Below, in pieces: positions 8,135-15,873 of a DNA stretch of 24,899 nt. The first letter of the stretch is position 1. Each line of letters starts with the position of its first letter. Source of the DNA: JBIICS01 sp044238735 (GTDB lineage: Bacteria; Bacteroidota; Bacteroidia; UBA4408); the NCBI GenBank assembly GCA_044238735.1, contig JBIICS010000030.1:1-24899 (forward strand). Direction: 5' to 3'. The position numbers and the translations under genes are program-made. The notes beneath the pieces are model-generated. The model saw only the letters and a list, made by a program, of their open reading frames with translations, was not told the origin of the DNA and searched no databases.

Positions 8135-10375
8135 CTATTTTATAACTACCATTTTTTGAGTTAATGTTAGGTTATATCCGGTTGACTTAATAATATAAAT
8201 TCCACTGGATAATTTAGAAGTTTCGTATAACATGGAGGAACTTGTAGCTGTAAATGTATCAACTAAAAGACCAGCCTGATTAAAAATTTCTATCTGAGAA
8301 TTAAATTCCGAATTTATAATAAAGTAGTCTTTTGCCGGATTTGGAAAAAAAGTCAACTTATCATTCGATACAAGTTGATACACTTTAACATTTGGATCAG
8401 CACCTAACCAGGGCCTGATTAACGGAGTGCCTGCAATAATGGAATTGTACCAAATACCGTCAACATTATAACTTGTATAGGCATTATTGTTGGTGTTTTT
8501 ATCCAAGCCTATATTTAAACGCTCATTGTCTTGCTGATACCATCCAACATGAAATACACCGGCAGGAAGTACAAGAGGATTGTCTAACAGATATAACGTT
8601 GGATTATTTTTTCCATCCAGTGAAGGAAGTAAAAATCCGCCCGATTCGTATAGTTTTGCACCCGGTAATCCTAAACTGTCTTGCCAAACTCTAATTTTAA
8701 ACGGAGCAGTTAGTTGAGCAGGGCTTAATGGAATAAACATCATATCTAACGCTCTAAGGGTATCTGCCTGGGGAATTTCAAACTTTACTGCTACTGAACC
8801 TTTACTGTCAATAAAGTATGCAGCCTCTGCACTTCCATCATCTCGTTGAAAATAATTACGAAACGCCTGGTTAAAATACACAGTATCATTGTAGGGGATG
8901 TCTATTGTTGGGGCTATAGTTGAGGAAAAATTATAAAGTACTTTAAAATCAATCCATTCGGGTGGGTTAGAACTTGGAAATTTAAACGTGTCGCCAAGTA
9001 AACTAACCGATCGAAGTTGTTGGGGTAGAAATGGAACAACACCAAAATTCTTTAAAAAAACCAGCGAACCATTATGAAAAATATTAAGCGCAATAGAGGA
9101 AGAGGTGGGCGATAAACCGGATAAATTTCTAATAGAACAAGACACAGAGGGCTTTAAATAGGAAGCAGGAGCAGCTTTAAAATATTTATACGGCATTACA
9201 TAATAAGAACTGAGAAATGTTCGGTCTATTTTGGCTAAGGCAAGATCAAAAATTAAGGTATCGGAAGAAGTTCTGTTTTTATCCAATCGAACATAATCGA
9301 TATGCCAGTGATCGAAATCGCCCGATAATGTGCCATAATTTTTAAAACGAAACTGAAATCCTTTTGTTAAGAGTAAAGGCCCTCTAATTGGAACTATAAT
9401 CTGTTTAAAGCCTTGTTCAGCCCCTAACTCTCTGCCGGTAGTACTCCAAAGATGTGTCCAATAACCCAATACTGGAGAATACGCTTCAAGTGCGAGTGAG
9501 TCTTCTTCTTCAGGATCATTTCCAATTCCTTCGGGCTGATAAAAGAAACTTAAATATACAGTAGTATCATTATCTGTAATATTACTCTCTAGGTCGATGG
9601 GTTTGGAAGTTAAATAATCTGCAACACCATAAGAATTAACCGTAGAAAAATCGTAAGGATAACCCGTAGAATCTACCCCATCAAATGTTGCTACGGTAAC
9701 TGTTGGAGGGTTAACGGGGTAGTTGTCGTTTAAATAAACATCATGGTCTAACCACAAACCATAAGCAGAGGAACAATCTATTACACGTAAGGTATCATAT
9801 ATTAACCTGTAAATTGTGTCTCTTGCAAGTGTATCACTTTTAATAATATTACCCAGCGTATCGTATTCCAATCTAACGGTTTCCGGATACAACCTCTTGG
9901 TTTCAGAAACTATATATGGATTATAATAATTTAAATAAAATTCTACCTGACTAAATGTATTTAAAGAACTATCTACCGATTTTGTGGTTGGATTAAAAAA
10001 ATAGGAGTATGTAGGATTTAAACGACCATAAACACTATCAACAGTTAAGCCGTTTACTTTAAAATTTTGCACTATTACGGAAGATTTTCCGCTAAGGGGA
10101 TATGCACTGCTATCATAACTAATTAGAGAATATCGAGAAAAGTCGTCAACGTAGGGCAAGCTAAGAGTATCTATTTTAAATAACACTTTGCTCCACAAAC
10201 CGCTCGAAAAGGCAACTTGCATGTTTGATTTAGGAAGGAAATTAGTTGAGTAGTTTCGAGTAGGATTATAAAATAATTCGTTGGTCTCAAATTCCTGAGC
10301 GCTTGCATTCACCGTAAAGAGAATAAGCAAAAAAAAGTATTTTAATATACTACTCTTCATCTGCTTCATCTGCAT
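8135..10375 (-). CDS. Exported protein with T9SS type A sorting domain
   Basis: 746 aa from the ATG at 10375. A signal peptide covers the start (hydrophobic LKYFFLLILF at about 11-20, cleavage likely after ASA before Gln27). Met6 (10360) gives a more typical signal peptide, so the start is uncertain. The C-terminal 76 residues (671-746) are a Por secretion tail: FFPNPAKDYFII, a beta-rich middle, LSSGIYIIK and a basic end. This tail directs passage through the type IX system and attachment or release at the cell surface. The long middle is beta-rich with no enzyme motif I recognise; GDFDHWHIDYVRLD (352-365) is a sequence often seen in large Bacteroidota surface proteins. The gene overlaps the end of the PASTA gene by 26 nt (11 nt from Met6), implying coupled translation with the ddl-like/PASTA genes. 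Confidence 0.9.
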   Translation of the reverse strand: MQMKQMKSSILKYFFLLILFTVNASAQEFETNELFYNPTRNYSTNFLPKSNMQVAFSSGLWSKVLFKIDTLSLPYVDDFSRYSLISYDSSAYPLSGKSSVIVQNFKVNGLTVDSVYGRLNPTYSYFFNPTTKSVDSSLNTFSQVEFYLNYYNPYIVSETKRLYPETVRLEYDTLGNIIKSDTLARDTIYRLIYDTLRVIDCSSAYGLWLDHDVYLNDNYPVNPPTVTVATFDGVDSTGYPYDFSTVNSYGVADYLTSKPIDLESNITDNDTTVYLSFFYQPEGIGNDPEEEDSLALEAYSPVLGYWTHLWSTTGRELGAEQGFKQIIVPIRGPLLLTKGFQFRFKNYGTLSGDFDHWHIDYVRLDKNRTSSDTLIFDLALAKIDRTFLSSYYVMPYKYFKAAPASYLKPSVSCSIRNLSGLSPTSSSIALNIFHNGSLVFLKNFGVVPFLPQQLRSVSLLGDTFKFPSSNPPEWIDFKVLYNFSSTIAPTIDIPYNDTVYFNQAFRNYFQRDDGSAEAAYFIDSKGSVAVKFEIPQADTLRALDMMFIPLSPAQLTAPFKIRVWQDSLGLPGAKLYESGGFLLPSLDGKNNPTLYLLDNPLVLPAGVFHVGWYQQDNERLNIGLDKNTNNNAYTSYNVDGIWYNSIIAGTPLIRPWLGADPNVKVYQLVSNDKLTFFPNPAKDYFIINSEFNSQIEIFNQAGLLVDTFTATSSSMLYETSKLSSGIYIIKSTGYNLTLTQKMVVIK

Positions 10376-11183
10376 TTGTTCCTAAAGTATCGCGGGTAAT
10401 TTTGGAGAGATCGGTTGTATAAAATAAATCTACACTGCTTCCCGATTTAACCGTTGAGGTTGAATTTGCAAGGGGCCTTTGACGAAATACAAATACTTTT
10501 GCCGAATCCTTAACTTGTGAGTCGTAAACTTCTGCACCCACCGTAAGGGAATTAAGGTTAATCATCTCGAGGGCCTCTTTACGGGTCATTCCTATTAATT
10601 CCGGAACAGAAACCTCCTCATCGCTTTCTCCTTTACCTAAAACCAAATCTATGGAAGAGCCACGCGGTATAAATGTTCCCGGTTGTATAATTTCTCCCTT
10701 AAACATTTGTTTTAAAACAGCATTTCGGGCAATATCGGGAACATAAGTAAGTCGGCCTAATTTTAAACCACAACTTTGAAGAATAGCGGAGGCCTGGCGT
10801 AACGACACATCCTTTAATCCGGGCACTTTTATTTGCGAGGGCAAAACAGCATTAACAATTACATAAACGGTTCTGTTTTCTTTTACCTTAAATTTTGGCT
10901 CAGGAGTTTGTTCAACCACTACCCCTTTGGGCTTAGTATCTTCGTATATAGAATCAATTATTTGATATCGAACGTTTTTACCTTCAATAAACTTATCCAA
11001 ATCGCCGGTTTTAACGCCAACAAAATCGGGCACCTCAATTGATTTATCATGATCCGTAAAAGAACTTAAAAATTGTAATAGAATAAAAATAACAACGCCA
11101 AACACAACTGAGCTTAGAGCCAAATGCTTATAAAAAGTTTTGGTTTTTATATACTCTAACAATGAACTAGCTTTATCACCCAT
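10350..11183 (-). CDS. PASTA-domain membrane protein (three PASTA repeats)
   Basis: 277 aa: a short cytoplasmic N-terminus, one transmembrane helix at about 21-41 (LALSSVVFGVVIFILLQFL), then three extracytoplasmic PASTA repeats at about 46-113, 117-185 and 191-258. The repeats begin EVPDFVGV, KVPGLKDVS and SVPELIGMT, and the tail is acidic (DEADEE). PASTA domains bind peptidoglycan stem peptides or beta-lactams in Ser/Thr kinases and class B penicillin-binding proteins, but no kinase or transpeptidase domain is attached here. Location next to the Ddl-like ligase gene (28-nt gap) supports a link to cell-wall synthesis or sensing. The ATG is preceded by TAACTTTG with a 4-nt spacer, so this gene may also have its own, possibly leaderless, transcript. 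Confidence 0.92.
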   Translation of the reverse strand: MGDKASSLLEYIKTKTFYKHLALSSVVFGVVIFILLQFLSSFTDHDKSIEVPDFVGVKTGDLDKFIEGKNVRYQIIDSIYEDTKPKGVVVEQTPEPKFKVKENRTVYVIVNAVLPSQIKVPGLKDVSLRQASAILQSCGLKLGRLTYVPDIARNAVLKQMFKGEIIQPGTFIPRGSSIDLVLGKGESDEEVSVPELIGMTRKEALEMINLNSLTVGAEVYDSQVKDSAKVFVFRQRPLANSTSTVKSGSSVDLFYTTDLSKITRDTLGTNADEADEE

Positions 11184-11187
11184 TTTA

Positions 11188-11195
11188 CAAAGTTA
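11188..11195 (-). promoter_or_regulatory. Putative -7 element (TAACTTTG) directly before the PASTA gene
   Basis: On the minus strand these bases read TAACTTTG, an exact TAnnTTTG match ending 4 nt before the ATG at 11183. Transcription would start at or next to the A of the ATG, giving a leaderless mRNA. The surrounding 13 nt (11188-11200) are identical to those before the gene at 15786. No clear -33 TTG was seen, and co-transcription from the upstream ligase gene remains possible. Confidence 0.35.
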
Positions 11196-11211
11196 AATTT
11201 TAAAACAGGAA

Positions 11212-13893
11212 TTATACAGGAATTTTATTAAATCGTTTCATTCCAAAATCCAGGATACGATCAATAAAATCATATGGTTTGTACCCATTTATTGCGCATT
11301 GATGAAAAATACACGTTGCCGGAGTCATACCCGGAAGCGAGTTAGCTTCAACGAAAATAGTTTCTACTTTTCCATTTGCAAATATTCTTACAAAAGCATC
11401 TATTCGCGTGTAACCAACTATACTCAAAACCTTAGCCGCCTTTTCCAGATCAGATTTAACACAATCCGAAATACGCTGACGTTCTTTTGGATCTTTTGCA
11501 TAACGGGCCGGAGTAATGTTTTGACCTTGCCCTGCCAGGAACTTCTCTTCAAGGCTCAATACATCTCCTTCACTCAGGGCCTCACTCGCTTCAAAAACCT
11601 CATAAATCAGCTCTCCGTTTTCGTTAAAACGAGTTAACATACCACCCGTTATCTCTAAAAAATGAATAGCATCGCGTTTTGAAATTAGCTCCTCAATTAA
11701 TATAGAGGATTTATTTGGAAATTCTTCCTTTGGTTTAATATTTAGAACTTCTGCCGGTTCTGGAAGTAAGGCTTCACCATCTCTAAACATCAGAGAAATA
11801 AAGGCTTCAAACTCTTTTCTATTCTTAATTTTTTTAACTGCAGAGCTACAACCATCATCAACGGGTTTTGCTATAAAGGGATATTTAATAACTGACTCTA
11901 CTTTTTCTATCTCGGTATTGGGATTTAACAAATAAGCAGACTTATCCAACATTAAATGATCTGCAACCAACAATCCATTTTGTTTAAGAATCTCATTAGT
12001 TTGATATTTGTTGATTGTAATCTGACTGCTGGATACACCCGAACCGTTGTAAGGGAGACCAACTTTCTCTAAATTAGACTGAACAACACCGTCTTCACCC
12101 GGTCTGCCATGCAAAGCAATAAAAACTGCTTCTATCTCATTAGCCAGATCATTGTAATTTATTAAACGAGGTGCGGCTAAACTGTTAGCAGTAGCATATT
12201 TAGCCGTAATAGCTCGACATTCGTTTATGATTTGATGTATGATAGGATGAACGTGCCAATTTTCGATTTTTTCTTTTATATCGTCCGCGTTATCCTTTAA
12301 CAATGTGTTAATTGGAATTACATGGAGTTGGTGTACCGAATTATTACCCGATACAAAAACCGGAACCGGCGTATACTTTGATGAAGAAGAAAGTTTTTCG
12401 TAAATATTTCTTCCACTTTCAACTGAAATATGACGTTCGGAAGAATATCCTCCAAGCAATACAGCCACTTTAATTTTATTACTTACAGCCAAACGAGCCT
12501 TTTCTATATTATCATCCAGTAGTTTTAACAAATTTACATAAACGGGATGGTATTTGTGTTCAATGGTTCGTTGTGCTAAAGAAGTTCGAATTATGAAGGA
12601 TAAAAACTGAGAAGGATTAAGCCCGATTTCAGCAGCTTGATGAAAGAAAAAGGAGGAGGGCATCATACCCGAAGTAGTATTAGGATCGTTTAAGAAGATA
12701 GTACCATCTTCTTTAATAAATCCATCTATGCGAGCATATACTCCAAAATGTAAATCATTAAATAACTTTTCGCATGTCTTTCTTATTAACTCAATTTTTT
12801 CTATAGGTAATTGTATTGGTGTTATTTTACGAGATAAACCAGGCAAATACTTGGAACGATAGTCGAATAACTCCTTCCCTTTTCTTATCTCAGTTGGAGG
12901 AAGAGCTATAGCTTTGTTATTTTCATCCTGCACTACTATACATGAAAATTCTTTCCCTTCTATAAATTGCTCTATAATAATTCTACTTTCAGAATCAAAC
13001 GATTGCAATTTCACCTCGTCTTTACCGGATAGTTCTTTATTAAGTATTCTTACTAAATCATCAGGATGATAAATAGCTTTACCATCAAGCAATAAGGGCA
13101 TTCCAATACCTTCACGAATATCGGCAATTATACGTACTCTCTGATTTCGATCGTGCTCGTTTAAAGCATTCCACTCTGTAGATTTTACAGAAAAATTAAA
13201 AAAACTTTTTTCAACTGCATTTTTAAAATCTTCAAAACTATCTTGTTGCAGAATGCTTACACCAATTGAAGAACCTTGGGTAGAGGCCTTTACTACCAGA
13301 GGATATCCTACTTCCAGTTTTGCTCTTTCATATACACTGCCTAAATCATTTATCCACTCGGTTTTATTTACAACCATAAATTTTGGACTGTTAAATCCGG
13401 CATTTATCATTAATTGCTTTTGTACAACTTTATCAATTCCGATTGCGGAAGGCAAAATGCCACTTCCCGAATATGGTAGGTTATAAAAATCAAACAAGCC
13501 CTGTATGGTACCATCTTCGGCATAAGGACCATGCAAAGCGAGAAACGCGAAATCAATTTTATTCTTAATTTGTTCAATATTTACCTTGGTGCCCAAAGGC
13601 AGGGTAAGTTCTTCCTGCTTAAAAGAATTAAGCTGCCCAAGGCTTTCTGCATAAACCTGAAATTCTCCGGGCGAATCGGGTAGAAAATTTACAGGAGGAT
13701 AAAAATCACGAACACTCCCTTTATAAACAAATTCCCAATTAAGCTCAATAAAATTATTGAAACTATCTACAAAATAAGGAACAGCATCAAACAAGTCTTT
13801 ATTTAAGTTATCATAAACCGTTCGCCCCCCGGCAAATGAAATTTCGCGCTCTTTTGATACCCCTCCGAAAAAAATTCCAACTTTAAGTTTCAT
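11212..13893 (-). CDS. Tandem D-alanine--D-alanine ligase-like protein (two ATP-grasp modules)
   Basis: 893 aa, more than twice the roughly 310-370 aa of ordinary Ddl, made of two Ddl-like modules (about 1-440 and 473-893). Module 1 has GGVSKERE (10-17), HGPYAEDG (121-128), the ATP loop VKASTQGSSIGV (201-212), FDYRSKY (343-349) and ARIDGF (387-392), but its metal-ligand segment reads NDPNTTSG (402-409) where Ddl has NE(I/V)NTxPG. Module 2 has GGYSSERH (481-488), HGRPGEDG (595-602), TRIDAF (829-834) and a canonical EANSLPGMT (849-857), but its ATP loop is KPVDDGCSSAV (676-686) and the Tyr of the FDYxxKY motif is missing (SLEEKF). Both modules share FHQxAxxG after the metal loop, unlike common Ddl, so they look like an internal duplication. 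Ddl makes the D-Ala-D-Ala dipeptide for peptidoglycan in the cytosol. The neighbouring PASTA gene supports a cell-wall role, but substrate specificity is uncertain. Confidence 0.88.
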   Translation of the reverse strand: MKLKVGIFFGGVSKEREISFAGGRTVYDNLNKDLFDAVPYFVDSFNNFIELNWEFVYKGSVRDFYPPVNFLPDSPGEFQVYAESLGQLNSFKQEELTLPLGTKVNIEQIKNKIDFAFLALHGPYAEDGTIQGLFDFYNLPYSGSGILPSAIGIDKVVQKQLMINAGFNSPKFMVVNKTEWINDLGSVYERAKLEVGYPLVVKASTQGSSIGVSILQQDSFEDFKNAVEKSFFNFSVKSTEWNALNEHDRNQRVRIIADIREGIGMPLLLDGKAIYHPDDLVRILNKELSGKDEVKLQSFDSESRIIIEQFIEGKEFSCIVVQDENNKAIALPPTEIRKGKELFDYRSKYLPGLSRKITPIQLPIEKIELIRKTCEKLFNDLHFGVYARIDGFIKEDGTIFLNDPNTTSGMMPSSFFFHQAAEIGLNPSQFLSFIIRTSLAQRTIEHKYHPVYVNLLKLLDDNIEKARLAVSNKIKVAVLLGGYSSERHISVESGRNIYEKLSSSSKYTPVPVFVSGNNSVHQLHVIPINTLLKDNADDIKEKIENWHVHPIIHQIINECRAITAKYATANSLAAPRLINYNDLANEIEAVFIALHGRPGEDGVVQSNLEKVGLPYNGSGVSSSQITINKYQTNEILKQNGLLVADHLMLDKSAYLLNPNTEIEKVESVIKYPFIAKPVDDGCSSAVKKIKNRKEFEAFISLMFRDGEALLPEPAEVLNIKPKEEFPNKSSILIEELISKRDAIHFLEITGGMLTRFNENGELIYEVFEASEALSEGDVLSLEEKFLAGQGQNITPARYAKDPKERQRISDCVKSDLEKAAKVLSIVGYTRIDAFVRIFANGKVETIFVEANSLPGMTPATCIFHQCAINGYKPYDFIDRILDFGMKRFNKIPV

Positions 13894-13949
13894 ACTTTTT
13901 TTTGTTCAATTGTTTATTCGTTCATCTGTATTCAGTTAATTACTTTTTA

Positions 13950-15281
13950 CTAAAGTAAATTGCCTGCCAAATTTGCTAACTCTGATCTTTCACCTCTTTC
14001 CAAAGTAATGTGAGCATATACCCCATTATTTTTAAATCGGTCTATTAATGTACTTAAGCCATTAGAATGTGTATCCAGATAAGGAGTATCAATTTGAAAA
14101 ATATCACCTGTAAAAATTATTTTAGTTCCTTCACCTGCTCTAGTTATAATAGTTTTAATCTCGTGAGGTGTTAAATTCTGTGCTTCATCAATAATAAAAA
14201 AGATATTTGCTAAACTTCTTCCTCTTATATAAGCCAGTGGTGTAATGTGTATTTTTTCTTTTTCCACCATTTCGTTTATGCGAGCATATTCTTTATCGGT
14301 TTCACGATACTGACTCTGGATGAATTTTAAGTTATCCCACAACGGTTCCATATACGGGTTAATTTTAGACTTAATATCACCAGGTAAATAGCCAATATCT
14401 TTATTACTTAAGGGAACTACCGGTCTGGCTAAAAATATCTGACGGTAATTTGTTTTTTGAGCCAGAGCACCAGCAAGAGCCAATAATGTTTTTCCTGTAC
14501 CAGCAACTCCCTGTATGGTTACTAGTTGCACATTAGGATTTACCAATGCATGCAAGGCAAAAGTTTGCTCGGCATTACGAGGCTTAACATTCATAGCGGT
14601 TTCTTTCACCACTTTTTCAATTAAACCACTTAAGGGATTAAAAAAAGCTAAGGCCGCTTGCTCCTGACTCTTAATTGAAAAGTAATGATTAGCAACCGGC
14701 AAAACCTTTAAACCTAACTCTTTGGGGGTTACCCCCTGAGTGTATATTTTATCGATTATTTCATTATCTACACCATCAATTTCAGAATAGCCCTTATACA
14801 AAAGATTTACATCTTTAATTTTTCCGGTTTCAAAATCTTCGGATGGAAGGTTAAGCGCTTTAGCCTTTAATCGTAAATTTATATCCTTAGTAACTAGTAT
14901 TACAAAACGATCAGGAAACTCATCTTTAAGTCGAAGTGCCGAATTTAATATTTGATGATCGGCTTTACGTTCGCCAAAAACCACATTGGCATCAACCTTT
15001 GGGGAACTCTCATTGAGCAGAATTCTAAATTTACCTTTCGCCTTACCGCTAAGAGGCAACCATTCCTGCATGGTTATATTTTTACTCAAATTATCTAACT
15101 CACGAATAAATTCGCGAGCTTCGTAATTTATTACATCATTACCCTTTTTAAATCGGTCTACTTCCTCTAAAACTGTAATAGGAATGGCTATATCATTATC
15201 GTCGAAACTAAAAATTGAATTATGATCGTAAAGTATTACTGAAGTATCTAAAACGAAGATTTTTTTACTCTTTTTGGCCAT
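13950..15281 (-). CDS. phoH: PIN-PhoH family ATPase
   Basis: 443 aa. The N-terminal PIN ribonuclease-like domain (about 7-150) carries acidic positions Asp12 (VLDTSV), Glu40 (LEEVDRF), Asp108 (ADHQIL) and Asp133 (TKDINLR), which suit a metal-dependent nuclease site. The C-terminal PhoH ATPase domain (about 232-443) has Walker A GVAGTGKT (258-265), Walker B FFIIDEAQN (361-369), and the family motifs RPVVP and TGDIFQID. PIN-PhoH proteins are proposed ATP-dependent RNA unwinding and cleaving enzymes. I place the start at the ATG at 15281 (MAKKSKKIFVLDTS); an in-frame TTG at 15314 would add 11 residues that do not belong to the PIN fold. It lies upstream of and in line with the Ddl-like gene (56-nt gap). 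Confidence 0.93.
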   Translation of the reverse strand: MAKKSKKIFVLDTSVILYDHNSIFSFDDNDIAIPITVLEEVDRFKKGNDVINYEAREFIRELDNLSKNITMQEWLPLSGKAKGKFRILLNESSPKVDANVVFGERKADHQILNSALRLKDEFPDRFVILVTKDINLRLKAKALNLPSEDFETGKIKDVNLLYKGYSEIDGVDNEIIDKIYTQGVTPKELGLKVLPVANHYFSIKSQEQAALAFFNPLSGLIEKVVKETAMNVKPRNAEQTFALHALVNPNVQLVTIQGVAGTGKTLLALAGALAQKTNYRQIFLARPVVPLSNKDIGYLPGDIKSKINPYMEPLWDNLKFIQSQYRETDKEYARINEMVEKEKIHITPLAYIRGRSLANIFFIIDEAQNLTPHEIKTIITRAGEGTKIIFTGDIFQIDTPYLDTHSNGLSTLIDRFKNNGVYAHITLERGERSELANLAGNLL

Positions 15282-15333
15282 GAGAATGCTTTTTGGTTTT
15301 AACAAAATAACCAAATAGAAGCAGGGTTTAATT

Positions 15334-15368
15334 TAGACCAATAGTCTACTTTTTAACAAAGTTGTTAA
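15334..15368. repeat. Two short palindromes between PhoH and the upstream gene
   Basis: The first is TAGAC (15334-15338) and GTCTA (15344-15348) around a 5-nt loop. The second is TTAACAA (15353-15359) and TTGTTAA (15362-15368) with a 2-nt spacer, a near-perfect 16-nt palindrome. They lie 50-90 nt upstream of the phoH start and just after the stop of the minus-strand gene at 15370. They could be an operator or weak stem-loops; neither has a T-run that would make it a terminator. Confidence 0.3.
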
Positions 15369-15369
15369 C

Positions 15370-15786
15370 CTAATTAGGGCAGTTACAATTAGTAAGAGGA
15401 GAAATAGCATTAATTTTTATAATAGAATCGGAACAAATTAAATATGCAATACTATATTCAATTTCATTTATTTTACTTACAATAAGATACTTTTTACAAG
15501 GGAAAGCAGACACATCGCTCTTTGAATAATTTATTGTGGCTTCGTCCAAATTTCTTTTAATAATTGAAGAGTCAATGCCCAAACATTTAAACTCGCATAG
15601 TGTTTTGGGATCTATTTCCCATTTATATCTTAAAATATTCTCTTTAATAACTTCTGAGGGCCACTTATAAACGTTTTTTCTGTTATCCTTCCAATAAAAC
15701 AACCAAAGCACGAGGGTACCCAACAAAATACCCAATATAAAAAACCTTAAACGGTAAAAGAATTTGGAGTCGAACATTTGATTCAT
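15370..15786 (-). CDS. Small membrane-anchored Cys-containing protein, function unknown
   Basis: 138 aa. A basic N-terminus (KFFYRLR) precedes one transmembrane helix at about 15-32 (FFILGILLGTLVLWLFYW), then a soluble domain of about 105 residues with six cysteines (64, 68, 97, 118, 134, 136), including LCEFKCLG and the C-terminal NCNCPN. By the positive-inside rule the soluble part is probably periplasmic, although basic residues also follow the helix. The layout (N-terminal helix, then KWPSEVIKENIL, later a short beta-rich region) resembles small uncharacterised Bacteroidota membrane proteins I recall, but I cannot name a family with confidence. A TAACTTTG element ends 4 nt before the ATG; if this is the promoter, translation is leaderless or starts at Met4 (15777). 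phoH follows downstream on the same strand. Confidence 0.72.
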   Translation of the reverse strand: MNQMFDSKFFYRLRFFILGILLGTLVLWLFYWKDNRKNVYKWPSEVIKENILRYKWEIDPKTLCEFKCLGIDSSIIKRNLDEATINYSKSDVSAFPCKKYLIVSKINEIEYSIAYLICSDSIIKINAISPLTNCNCPN

Positions 15787-15790
15787 AAAA

Positions 15791-15798
15791 CAAAGTTA
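15791..15798 (-). promoter_or_regulatory. Putative -7 element (TAACTTTG) directly before the small membrane-protein gene
   Basis: On the minus strand these bases are an exact TAnnTTTG match ending 4 nt before the ATG at 15786. The 13-nt block 15791-15803 is identical to 11188-11200 before the PASTA gene, with the same distance to the ATG. It lies just downstream of the glutamine synthetase terminator, where a fresh promoter is expected. No good -33 TTG is visible. Confidence 0.4.
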
Positions 15799-15828
15799 AA
15801 TTTAATTTTTTACAGAACGAGTTTAAAC

Positions 15829-15855
15829 AAAAAAAGCCCGAAATTTCGGGCTTTT
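15829..15855 (-). terminator. Rho-independent terminator of glutamine synthetase
   Basis: A perfect inverted repeat, AAAAGCCCGAAA (15832-15843) with TTTCGGGCTTTT (15844-15855), forms a GC-cored stem. On the minus strand it is followed by a run of seven T (complement of the A-run 15829-15835). It lies 19 nt past the stop of glnN, so it should end that transcript and insulate the downstream gene at 15370-15786. Confidence 0.9.
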
Positions 15856-15873
15856 AGAAGTTAAAATTAACGC

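Noticed and set aside
15282..15314. Upstream TTG start that would lengthen PhoH by 11 residues
   Set aside because: The ATG at 15281 begins directly at the PIN domain in the way typical of the family; the extra residues add nothing recognisable.
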